Source of the DNA: JAWKTM01 sp041399085
GTDB lineage: Bacteria > Planctomycetota > Planctomycetia > Pirellulales > Pirellulaceae
DNA: 64,000 bases
Direction: 5' to 3'
NCBI GenBank assembly: GCA_041399085.1
Contig: JAWKTM010000012.1
Coordinates: 83,552 to 147,551, forward strand
Shown here: piece after piece, positions 15,687 to 23,964 of the stretch
Layout of the letters: the number at the start of each line of letters is the position of its first letter
Position numbering within the stretch: position 1 is the stretch's first letter
Notes under the pieces: generated by a model
What the model was told of the DNA's origin: nothing
What the model saw: only the letters and a program-made list of their open reading frames with translations
The model's database searches: none
Position numbers and translations under genes: made by a program

Positions 15687-18035
15687 ATGGATGTCAATGC
15701 TCAAGCTCCGATGAACGATATGGGGGCCGCCTCGGCAGCGCAGACGTTGCGAGCCGTGATGCGGTTCTTGTGGGTCCTACGTCGCCGATCGGGATTGGTG
15801 GTGACGTGCCTGTTGGTTGCGGCGCTGTTGGGTGGGTTGTATTACACGACGGCCACGCGCGTTTACGAAGCGAGCGCTTCGTTGCTAATTGAATTCTTGG
15901 GCGGCGAAGCGACGTTGGGCGGCCCGATGGAATCGCTGTCGAACGACACGCTGCAAACCTACGAACGGCTGTTTACATCCGACGTGGTGATCAACGGGGC
16001 GATTGCCAAACTCGACCGGTATCCGCCGGAGTTGGATCGTTCGATGCCGCGCGAACGTTGGACGAATATGCTCCGCGATACGCTCAGCACCAGCCGCGAA
16101 CGTGGCACGAACATTATCCAAGTCAGTTGCCGATCGGCCGATCGCGAAGCGTGCGTGGAAGTGGTGAACGCGATCGTCGCGGCCTATTTGGCCTTCATGG
16201 AAAACAATCAAAAGAGTGCCGTCGTCGAAGTCGTGAAGGGCTTGGACGCCGAACGCGTCGACTTGGAAAATCAACTGAATCAACGCAGCACCGAACTGCT
16301 GGACGCCAAACGGCAATGCGGCGACATCGGCATCGCCACGACGGATGTGTCGAAGCACCCGATCGTGCAACGGGCGATCCAGCTCAGCCAGTCGTTGATC
16401 GACGTGCAACAGCGCCGGATCAAGTTGGACGCCGCGCTGACCGTGATCCGCGACGCCGTAAATAAAGACGGCAACTTCGCGCAGCACGTGTTGGATTTGG
16501 AACCGGTGATGGGGACGCAGTTCGTCGAACAGATTCTGGGCGTCAAGCCGGACGAGCTTCGTTACCTCTACGCGTTGAAAGACCGCTACGTCGAGAAGCA
16601 GACGCAGTTGGCGAATCTGAGCTTGCACTTCGGCGAGAATCATCCCGACATCTTGGAAGCTCAGCAGAGCATTCGCGTGATGTCGGAGAGCATCGCGGAG
16701 ATCGAATCGCGCGTGGACGGCCGCACGCAAGGGCGACTCGATCGCTCGATCGGCCAGGAAGTGATCGCGCGGATCGAGGAGAGCTTGGCCGCCAGTTGGC
16801 AGCAGGAGAACGCGTTGCAGCAGCAATACATGCTGTCCGAACAAGAGGCGATCGGCTTGAACGACCGGTTGGCCGTGGTGTTGAACGTCGAACGCGATTT
16901 ACAGCGGCTTCACAAGCAACATGAATCGCTGCTGGAACGATTGGCCAAAATCGACTTGAACCAAACGCAGACGCGCATTCGCGTCGCGCCGGTTCGCGAG
17001 CCGCAAGTTCCGCTCGGGCCGTCCAGCCCGAAGCTCAAGCAGATCGGCTTGCTGGCGTTCGTGCTGGGCTTTGGCGGAGCGGTCGGCATCGTTTACTTGC
17101 TGGACTTGCTGGACGATCGCTTCCGTTCGCCGGAAGAGATCAAGGAACAATTGGGCGTGCAAACGCTGGTAGCCGTGCGAAAGCTGGAGCCGCGCGACGG
17201 CGTGGGGCTCGAGGCTTTGCAGCTTCACGTCGCGCCCGATGCGGTCGAGAGCGAGGCGTTTCGGACGCTGCGCACGACGTTGTCGTTGGGACGCGACGAG
17301 CGCGATCGGTTGGCGATTACGAGCTCGGAACCGGGCGACGGCAAGACCACGATCAGCAGCAACTTGGCCGTGTCTTATGCCAAAGCCGGCAAACGGACGC
17401 TGATTATCGACGCCGATATGCGCAAGCCAGGTTTGTCGAAGCTGTTTGGCGTACGACGCTTGGCGGGATTGTCCGACTTGCTGCGATCCGACGAAGACTT
17501 GGCGACGATGGTCGAGCAACGGATTCAATCGACCGGCCTGTCGAACCTGGATATGTTGCCTTGCGGTCCGAAGCCCGCCGATCCGGCCGAGTTGCTTAGC
17601 AGTTCACGGTTCAGCGATTTGATTGCCTGGGCCGAAACGCACTACGACCAAGTTCTGGTGGATTGCCCGCCCGTGCTCGCGGCCAGCGACGCCGCGATTG
17701 TCGGTCGGCACACCGACGGCATCGTGCTGGTCGTGCAACCGGAAAAGAATCACCGGCGGCTGGTGGTGCGTGCCGCCGAGGAACTGTTTTCGATGGGCGT
17801 CGAGTTGGCCGCGGTCGTGGCCAACCGCATCGACACCGCCAAGGACAGCGGATACGGCTACGGCGCTGGATATGGCTACGGTTACGGATACGGCATCGGC
17901 TATGGCGAGCATGGCTACGGCGAAACGCACGCCGAGGATGAAGCCGACGATGACTATGAAGACGAAGCAGTCGCATCGGCTCCCGTGCCAGCCGCATCGA
18001 CAAAGGCCAACACACCGCGGCGTCGCGCGGCGTAG
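15687..18035 (+). CDS. Polysaccharide copolymerase / tyrosine autokinase, Wzc-like
   Basis: A 782-residue bacterial tyrosine kinase fused to its Wzz-type transmembrane activator. A first membrane segment is near residues 35-53, a long periplasmic coiled coil follows, and a second membrane segment is near 455. The cytoplasmic kinase has Walker A SSEPGDGKTTIS (near 547), Walker A' IDADMRKPG (near 575) and Walker B VLVDCPP (near 655). The tail is very Gly/Tyr-rich (GYGYGAGYGYGYGYG near 720-745), the autophosphorylated Tyr cluster, and ends acidic. It would control chain length and export with the Wza-like partner. Confidence 0.95.
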   Translation: MDVNAQAPMNDMGAASAAQTLRAVMRFLWVLRRRSGLVVTCLLVAALLGGLYYTTATRVYEASASLLIEFLGGEATLGGPMESLSNDTLQTYERLFTSDVVINGAIAKLDRYPPELDRSMPRERWTNMLRDTLSTSRERGTNIIQVSCRSADREACVEVVNAIVAAYLAFMENNQKSAVVEVVKGLDAERVDLENQLNQRSTELLDAKRQCGDIGIATTDVSKHPIVQRAIQLSQSLIDVQQRRIKLDAALTVIRDAVNKDGNFAQHVLDLEPVMGTQFVEQILGVKPDELRYLYALKDRYVEKQTQLANLSLHFGENHPDILEAQQSIRVMSESIAEIESRVDGRTQGRLDRSIGQEVIARIEESLAASWQQENALQQQYMLSEQEAIGLNDRLAVVLNVERDLQRLHKQHESLLERLAKIDLNQTQTRIRVAPVREPQVPLGPSSPKLKQIGLLAFVLGFGGAVGIVYLLDLLDDRFRSPEEIKEQLGVQTLVAVRKLEPRDGVGLEALQLHVAPDAVESEAFRTLRTTLSLGRDERDRLAITSSEPGDGKTTISSNLAVSYAKAGKRTLIIDADMRKPGLSKLFGVRRLAGLSDLLRSDEDLATMVEQRIQSTGLSNLDMLPCGPKPADPAELLSSSRFSDLIAWAETHYDQVLVDCPPVLAASDAAIVGRHTDGIVLVVQPEKNHRRLVVRAAEELFSMGVELAAVVANRIDTAKDSGYGYGAGYGYGYGYGIGYGEHGYGETHAEDEADDDYEDEAVASAPVPAASTKANTPRRRAA

Positions 18036-18175
18036 GCGTTATCCATTCTGACGCCGATTCTCTTCGGCAAGTCGCAACTGCAACCGGCGTTCGTTGTGAG
18101 CGTCGGTTGCTTCTCGCACGCAACAACCGCCAAAGTCGGTGCTCGCAATTTTTGCAAATCAACGGCCAGACATGC

Positions 18176-18205
18176 TTGTTTTTACACCCCCGACCGTGGC
18201 ATAAT
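18176..18205 (+). promoter_or_regulatory. Candidate housekeeping promoter of the DUF1559 gene
   Basis: TTGTTT at 18176-18181 and CATAAT at 18200-18205 are separated by 18 bp, a fair match to the sigma-70 pattern. They lie about 80 bp before the DUF1559 start. No experimental support. Confidence 0.4.
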
Positions 18206-18287
18206 ACGCCGGAGCTTGGGAACAGAGATTGGGGCGACGATTTGTGTTTTCCAACTCATTCTCATTTCTTGGCGGAGCTGCAAGGCT

Positions 18288-19292
18288 ATGTGCGAGATAC
18301 CTTCTCGTCCAAATCGATTTGGCTCGGCTCGACGTCCGAACGCGGAACGAACCGCGATTTCGCAACGCAAGGCCGGTTTCACGCTGGTCGAACTGCTGGT
18401 CGTCATTGCGATCATCGGGGTTTTGGTGGCGATGTTGTTGCCCGCGGTTCAAGCGGCTCGTGAAGCCGCGCGGCGAACGGAATGCAGCAACAATCTGCGG
18501 CAATTGTCGCTGGCCGTGCTGAATTACGAAGACACGTTCAAGGCGTTGCCGCCGGGCAGCACCGGTGGCTTCAACGGCAACGGCAATTTTCCTTCGGGAT
18601 GGTGCGATCCCAGCTACGGTTGCGGATTGCCGTGGGGACACTTTAGCTGGTCAGCGATCATCCTGCCGTTTTGCGAACAAGAGAATCTGTACAACAGCAT
18701 CGACTTCAACGTTCCGGCCTACGCGAATTCGATTCGCGAAAACGGTTCGGAACGTGGGCCGTCGGGCAACATTGTGAACAAGCCGGCTTGCGAATCGATG
18801 CCTAGCTTCTTCGTCTGCCCGTCGGCGCACCGCGTAAAGCCCGAGAATGAGTTCAAGGATTACGGCATGAATGGCGGCACGGGCGTCTGTTGCCCAGAAC
18901 GCAGCCAAGCCAACATGAACGGCATTGGCTTCGTCAATAGCTGGCTCCGTCTGGCCAGCGCCACCGATGGTACGAGCAACACGTTTCTGTTCCTGGAGTT
19001 TTCACACTTCGGCAACCATAGCTTCACTGGCTACAACGAAGGCACCAATCAGTTCTTTTGGGTCCATCACACGTCGCAGGGTTATGTGACGGCCGCCGAA
19101 CACAACGGAACGCCGACGCCACCGAACAGCACGTTTTGGAACCACCGCGGGTCGCACAGCGATCATCCGACCGGCGTGCAAGCCGCTTTGCTCGACGGGC
19201 ACGTGGCGTTTGTCAGCGACTACATCGACTTCAAGGTGTATCGCGCCACGTTCACTCGCAACGGCGACGAACCCGAGGGAGGCCGGTTGTAA
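18288..19292 (+). CDS. DUF1559 domain-containing protein with type IV pilin-like N-terminus
   Basis: A 334-residue member of the large planctomycete DUF1559 family. A prepilin-type signal GFTLVELLVVIAIIGVLV starts at Gly30, with cleavage expected between Gly30 and Phe31. Next are AVQAAREAARR and the CSNNLRQLSLAVLNYEDT motif, characteristic of the family. The C-terminus carries the H-x9-DGHV segment (ALLDGHVAFVSD). It is presumed a pseudopilin-like surface or periplasmic protein; its function is unknown. Its stop codon overlaps the start of the next gene by one base. Confidence 0.92.
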   Translation: MCEIPSRPNRFGSARRPNAERTAISQRKAGFTLVELLVVIAIIGVLVAMLLPAVQAAREAARRTECSNNLRQLSLAVLNYEDTFKALPPGSTGGFNGNGNFPSGWCDPSYGCGLPWGHFSWSAIILPFCEQENLYNSIDFNVPAYANSIRENGSERGPSGNIVNKPACESMPSFFVCPSAHRVKPENEFKDYGMNGGTGVCCPERSQANMNGIGFVNSWLRLASATDGTSNTFLFLEFSHFGNHSFTGYNEGTNQFFWVHHTSQGYVTAAEHNGTPTPPNSTFWNHRGSHSDHPTGVQAALLDGHVAFVSDYIDFKVYRATFTRNGDEPEGGRL

Positions 19293-19753
19293 TGGGTTCG
19301 CTCATTGCCTCGCCTTACCAACCTCGAAGCGTCCTCATGTTGCTGCTCAGCGTTTCGCTGCTGCCGCTTGTCGGATGTGGACCGGCTGGCCCCAAGACGG
19401 TACCGGTTTCCGGCACGGTTACCTTAAACGGACAGCCCGTACCGCACCTCGTCGTTCACTTCATGCCCGATGAAGGACGGCCGAGCTGGGGCTATACGGA
19501 CGAACAAGGTCGGTTCACGTTGAATTACACTCGCGATCGCGACGGCGCGGAACTCGGCAAACACAAAGTCTGGTTCGTCTATGAACCGAAGGCTCAGGAC
19601 GCCGGCCAGGAAATGGAATGGATGAAGTCCGGTCCGCCGAGAGCTTCCGAAGAATTGGCCGCGGCGCTTCAAAAGTATGGGTCGGATTCCGCGTCGCCGC
19701 TCACGTTGGACGTGCAACAGGCTGAGTCGGATTTGCAACTAAAGCTGGATTAG
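19292..19753 (+). CDS. Lipoprotein paired with DUF1559 protein
   Basis: A 153-residue lipoprotein: the signal ends LPLVGCG with lipid-modified Cys29. The mature part is one beta-sandwich of the carboxypeptidase-regulatory type (VPVSGTVTLNGQPVPHLVVHF, then GYTDEQGRFTL and KHKVWFVYEP). Such small lipoproteins commonly follow DUF1559 genes in planctomycetes. The TAATG overlap with the upstream stop indicates translational coupling, so the two products probably work together at the envelope. Confidence 0.8.
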   Translation: MGSLIASPYQPRSVLMLLLSVSLLPLVGCGPAGPKTVPVSGTVTLNGQPVPHLVVHFMPDEGRPSWGYTDEQGRFTLNYTRDRDGAELGKHKVWFVYEPKAQDAGQEMEWMKSGPPRASEELAAALQKYGSDSASPLTLDVQQAESDLQLKLD

Positions 19754-19836
19754 GTCTTGGGCGGACGCCACGGAAACGGCTCACGCTTCCCGATCGCTGC
19801 CTCGCCTGAACCAGTCTTGCGGGAGTTCCCGATATC

Positions 19837-20604
19837 ATGATGCGCGTGCGTTGCCAATGTGGAACGACGTATGAAGTTGCCGAGGAAATGGCGGGGCGCA
19901 CCGCGAAATGTCGCTGCGGCGCGCTTCTGCGCATGCCAGCGGCGGCGGCGTCCGCCACTGGTGGCGTGGCAACTGGCGGCGCCGTTTCGACGGCCACAAG
20001 TTCCTCGCCGCCAGTCGCCGATTCGATTTCGGTAACGTGCGCCTCCTGCCAGCGGCAACATCAAGCGCCGAAGAGCATGGCCGGGCGATTCGCGCGATGC
20101 CCGTGCGGCAACGCCCTTCAAATCCCGCATCCATACGCCGCAACTCCCGGACTCGTGCCGCTGGGCCCGAACGCGTCGCAAGCCACCGCGCCGCTACTGG
20201 GAATTCCAGTCGATCCGCTGACGGGGCAGAGCCACGATGGTTCGCTGCTCGATGATCTAACGCATGTTGACTACGAGCGAGCTCAACAACTCTCGACGCC
20301 GTCCGCTTTGCAAGCACCGCCACGTCGTAGCGAAGCCAGCGTGTTGGCCTCGCACGGTGGCTATCCGGAGCAGTGGAGAAAGCAGAACTCGGGCTCCGAG
20401 AGCGACTATTCCGGCGCGTTCGGCTTCGAAAAACGGCTGTTCAACAGCGGCATCTTGGGCGGCCTGCTGTTCATGGGCATCGCCGCCGCCTGGTTCATCG
20501 TCGGACTGTTCAACGGGTACTTGTTCTACTATCCGCCGGTCATGTTCATCCTGGGCTTTATCGGATTCGTGCGCGGATTGATGGCGACGCTGCCGGGCCG
20601 CTGA
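19837..20604 (+). CDS. Zinc-ribbon membrane protein, unknown function
   Basis: A 255-residue protein. Two Cys-rich ribbon-like units open it: VRCQCGTTYEV...AKCRCGALLRMP (residues 4-34) and VTCASCQRQHQAP...ARCPCGNALQIP (about 66-97). A low-complexity linker follows, then two hydrophobic segments near 200-230 (LGGLLFMGIAAAWFIVGLF and PVMFILGFIGFVRGL). The ribbons presumably bind zinc and face the cytoplasm. A second in-frame ATG one codon later is possible. No function can be assigned. Confidence 0.7.
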   Translation: MMRVRCQCGTTYEVAEEMAGRTAKCRCGALLRMPAAAASATGGVATGGAVSTATSSSPPVADSISVTCASCQRQHQAPKSMAGRFARCPCGNALQIPHPYAATPGLVPLGPNASQATAPLLGIPVDPLTGQSHDGSLLDDLTHVDYERAQQLSTPSALQAPPRRSEASVLASHGGYPEQWRKQNSGSESDYSGAFGFEKRLFNSGILGGLLFMGIAAAWFIVGLFNGYLFYYPPVMFILGFIGFVRGLMATLPGR

Positions 20605-20637
20605 TTGGCCAGCCAGCAAAATGATGTGCACGCCAAC

Positions 20638-20665
20638 AAAAAAGCGTCGCCCGATGGCGACGCTT
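20638..20665 (-). terminator. Rho-independent terminator of the GGM-repeat gene
   Basis: On the minus strand a 10-bp perfect stem (AAGCGTCGCC/GGCGACGCTT, 20642-20651 with 20656-20665) with a 4-base loop is followed by a run of six T. It lies 35 bp past the stop of the gene ending at 20701. Confidence 0.8.
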
Positions 20666-20700
20666 CGATCGTCGATGCGAAGTCAAAATCGACGGATACG

Positions 20701-21534
20701 TTACCGCGTGTTTTGAGACAACTCGCCGGGCGAAGGAGTCGCCGGTTGCTTCTTGGCGGACTCGGCCGCGTAGCTGGCGACGTTCACCGCCACTCGCAAT
20801 TCAATCGGCGAGAACCACTTTTCAAAATAACCGTTGCTCAGTCGCACGCGATCCTTGGAGGCTAATTCTTGCCAGCTCAAACCATTGGCCAAGTGCCAAG
20901 TGGCAGCCTGAGCGATGTTTTGCGAAATCTTACCGTTGCCCAGCATCCGGCATACTTCCGCCACCTCGGCATTGTTCGTGTAGCTCTCCAGCGGAATCAT
21001 CTTATACACGGTGCGCGGATTGGGATCCTTTTTGCCGTGGTCGAGGCAGACCGTGGCGACTTTCATTTTGCCGACCTTCTCGGGTGCCACGTTGAACATG
21101 CCGCCGCCCATGCCGCCCATGCCCATGCCACCCATGCCTCCACCACCCATGCCCATGCCACCCATGCCGCCGCCCATGCCTTGCATGCCGCCCATTCCAC
21201 CGCCACCCATGCCACCCATGCCTCCCATTCCACCCATGCCTCCCATGCCGCCCATGCCTCCGAACTGGGCTTGGACGGGAACGCCGGCGAAGACTTCGGG
21301 CAGCTTGATCGACAGCGGTTTTTTGGTGTTGTTCTTGATCAGCACGGTCGACTGCGTGGCATCTTTGGGAATCATGGTGACTTCAATGTCACCTTTCTCG
21401 ATGGCCTGAAACAATTCGACTTGCGTCGCTGCTTCCGCCGAGTCATCCGACGCGCGGTTGGCTGCTTTTCCGAACTGAGAACCCGCGTACGCGATGGCGG
21501 CGATCAGCGCAAAACGAACGAGATGCAGTTTCAT
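20701..21534 (-). CDS. Secreted Gly-Met repeat protein, unknown function
   Basis: A 277-residue exported protein. A short signal segment (1-22) and a folded-looking N-terminal domain (about 30-90, with IEVTMIPKDATQSTVLIKNNT) precede a GGM/GGMG repeat tract of about 55 residues. After it comes a conserved domain with VATVCLDHGKKDPNPRTVYKM and a helical segment ISQNIAQAATWHLANGLSW. Proteins of this build recur in planctomycetes; no function is known to me. A Met-rich tract could bind copper, which is inference. The ATG at 21534 gives the signal peptide its usual length, and a strong terminator follows the gene. Confidence 0.75.
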   Translation of the reverse strand: MKLHLVRFALIAAIAYAGSQFGKAANRASDDSAEAATQVELFQAIEKGDIEVTMIPKDATQSTVLIKNNTKKPLSIKLPEVFAGVPVQAQFGGMGGMGGMGGMGGMGGMGGGGMGGMQGMGGGMGGMGMGGGGMGGMGMGGMGGGMFNVAPEKVGKMKVATVCLDHGKKDPNPRTVYKMIPLESYTNNAEVAEVCRMLGNGKISQNIAQAATWHLANGLSWQELASKDRVRLSNGYFEKWFSPIELRVAVNVASYAAESAKKQPATPSPGELSQNTR

Positions 21535-21724
21535 TCCTGTAACTCCTGCCTCCGACGATTCCATCGGGGCGATGTGGCGCGGCGAGATCGCCGCAACATG
21601 AAAAGTAGCCTTGCCCTTCTGCGTTAGAATAATCGGCTAACTCTCGAATTCCAAGCAGATTATCGCGGCTTTCGTAGCGAAACTCACGAATTCCCCGCTT
21701 CAAGCCGCATAAATTGCGCCGTCT

Positions 21725-23815
21725 CTATTGGACAGTATGCTCGAGTCGCAGCAGCGATTCGCCCGCTTGAGGGGAAACCACGATCTGGCCCGTCCAGCTC
21801 ACATTGCCAATCTTGCACACGGCCTGAGCGTCTTCGCGGCAATAGAAATAAGTCAGGGTGATACGGATTCGCTCCTTGCCCGAGGCTTTCGCGAGCGGCA
21901 ATCCGAATTCGATCTTCTCCGTCGGATTCGAGATCGACTGCCGCTTGGTCGAAACCGCGTCGTCGAACAGCGGCTCGTCTCCGGCCAGTTGCACGTAATA
22001 ACCGAACGGCGCCTCCGCATTCAGTTTGTACTCTGTTGGCAATGACAACTCCAGCGAAACCCGTACTTCGTTCCCACTCGGCTTCAACTCGGTCGGCCCG
22101 AAGGTCAGTTTCGTATCCGCCGGCGGGATGCGGAGCTTCTTGGCCTCGGGAGGTTCAGGCGGTCGCAGTCCCTCGATCGACAAAGTGCTGACGCGGTTCT
22201 CATTTTGGCGATCGATCACACGGATCAAGTGATTGTTCGTATCCGCAACGAATATCCGATCGCTCGCGACGCTCAATCCCATCGGCTCGTTGAACTGAGC
22301 CGGCGAGTTTCCCGCCCCGGATTTGCCGTCGCCCGCGATGGTCACGATTCCACGACGATTCAAGTCCAGCAGCTTCACTTTGTTGTTGTAGGTGTCGGCC
22401 ACGAACAACTGGCCGTCGCGATAGTCGATGCCGACCGGATGTTGCAGCAGCGCCGTCGCCGTCGGACCGTCACGGTCGCCGAAAGTAAACAGCCGCCCGT
22501 CGGGAAGCTTCGCCGTCCCCAGCACCGTCACGACTTGGCCGCGCGGATCGATCGGCACGGCTCGAATCGAACTTCCTTCGCTATCGGCGATATACAGCCA
22601 AGTGCCATCGGTTGCGATGCCGCTGGGCTGAGCGAACGAAGCGAAGCCGGTTTGATAAGCCACTCGCGGCGACAGCGGACCGTCGACAATATCTTCGGCG
22701 CCGTTGCCCGCATACGAATCAATGCGGCCTCGCGGCAACGTCATTCGCCAAATCTGGTGGCTACCAGCCATCGCCACGTACAGTTTGTTCTCATGAACCG
22801 TCAAATCCCACGGGCTCGCCAGATCGGTCCCAGTGGCTCGCGAAGCCGCTCGCGTACTGGCCGATTTCGCCTGCTCGCCCGTTCCCGCGATCGTCGTGAC
22901 TTGTTTGGTGTCGAAGTCGATTTCGCGAATCGCGTGATTTTCGACATCCGCCACCAGCAGCTTGTCCTCGTACAAAACCATGCCCTGCGGATGATCGAAA
23001 GCCGCCGTCGCGAAATCGCCATCCCGCAAATCCATCTCGCCCGAGCCCACCACGTGTTGCAGCTTGCCATCCCAATCCGCAACGACGATCCGATGATGAG
23101 CCGAATCGGCAATGAACAACCGGCGACTCGCTTCGTCCGCCAAGATTTTTCCGGGAAACAGCAACGGAGTTGGTTCGCGACGCTCCTTTTCCAAAGCGAA
23201 CTTCAACGGTGTTTCGTCCAGCGATCCGCGTTGCCGAAAGTTCGGAACGGCTCGCTTCAACATCTCGTCGAACGCCTCGAACTTGATCTCACCCTCGTGT
23301 TTCGCGATCCAGTTTCCCTCGGGATCGATCACCATCAGCGACGGCCAAACGTTGACATTCCACCTTCGCCACAGTTGCAAATTGGAATCGACCAAGACCG
23401 GATGCCGAATATCATGCCGCAGGATCGCTTCGCGGATGTTGTCCTCGTCACGTTCCGTCGCGAACTTTGCCGAGTGGATGCCGATCACCACAACGTTGTT
23501 GGGATAAGCTTCCTCGAGCTTTTCCAGTTCGGGCAAGATATGCAGGCAGTTGATGCAGCAATACGTCCAGAAGTCGAGCACCACGAACTTGCCACGCAAG
23601 TCTTCCAAACGCAACGGTCCCGCCACGTTTAGCCACTGATAACCGCCATCCAGCGAAGGAGGCGTTTGCGAGCGGGCAAACAGACGAAGGCGGTCGTTCG
23701 CGGCGTCCGCTGGCTTGGCCCAAATGAGAACCAACAACAGGACGGCAACCGTAAGGTCAACCGCACGGAACCCATGCGGGTTGAACAGTCCGCGGAGAAT
23801 CGTTGCCAAAGTCAC
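21725..23815 (-). CDS. Thioredoxin-like / NHL-repeat protein
   Basis: A 696-residue protein with a signal or membrane segment (about 13-35). A thioredoxin-like domain follows (near 65-200; FVVLDFWTYCCINCLHILPEL, with a CxxC reading CINC and an extra adjacent Cys). Six or so NHL beta-propeller repeats come next (about 230-540; for example LFVADTYNNKVKLLD and IFVADTNNHLIRVID). The C-terminal 120 residues form a beta-rich domain resembling the Thiol:disulfide interchange DsbD N-terminal type (inference). The probable start is GTG 23815, 8 bases after AGGA; a TTG three codons upstream is an alternative. Homologues are the NHLRC2-like proteins. It is divergent from comM. Confidence 0.85.
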   Translation of the reverse strand: MTLATILRGLFNPHGFRAVDLTVAVLLLVLIWAKPADAANDRLRLFARSQTPPSLDGGYQWLNVAGPLRLEDLRGKFVVLDFWTYCCINCLHILPELEKLEEAYPNNVVVIGIHSAKFATERDEDNIREAILRHDIRHPVLVDSNLQLWRRWNVNVWPSLMVIDPEGNWIAKHEGEIKFEAFDEMLKRAVPNFRQRGSLDETPLKFALEKERREPTPLLFPGKILADEASRRLFIADSAHHRIVVADWDGKLQHVVGSGEMDLRDGDFATAAFDHPQGMVLYEDKLLVADVENHAIREIDFDTKQVTTIAGTGEQAKSASTRAASRATGTDLASPWDLTVHENKLYVAMAGSHQIWRMTLPRGRIDSYAGNGAEDIVDGPLSPRVAYQTGFASFAQPSGIATDGTWLYIADSEGSSIRAVPIDPRGQVVTVLGTAKLPDGRLFTFGDRDGPTATALLQHPVGIDYRDGQLFVADTYNNKVKLLDLNRRGIVTIAGDGKSGAGNSPAQFNEPMGLSVASDRIFVADTNNHLIRVIDRQNENRVSTLSIEGLRPPEPPEAKKLRIPPADTKLTFGPTELKPSGNEVRVSLELSLPTEYKLNAEAPFGYYVQLAGDEPLFDDAVSTKRQSISNPTEKIEFGLPLAKASGKERIRITLTYFYCREDAQAVCKIGNVSWTGQIVVSPQAGESLLRLEHTVQ

Positions 23816-23964
23816 AGGCAAATTCCTTTCCGGCAAGAGGCGTCGGGAAGTGCTGGCCTCACATTGTAGCAATGATGGCGGACGCGATGCGGTTTTCGCG
23901 CCGAGTCGCTTGCCTTTCCCCGCAAGAACGGGCACAATGTCCATTCCTCGATGTGAGGGATACA

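Noticed and set aside
21011..21409. Plus-strand frame encoding MPPMPP repeats
   Set aside because: It is the mirror of the GGM repeats; the minus frame has a signal peptide, conserved flanks and a terminator.
22205..23632. A 475-codon plus-strand frame opposite the thioredoxin-NHL gene
   Set aside because: Antisense shadow: composition is Arg/His/Gln-rich, no family match, and the minus strand has clear NHL repeats.
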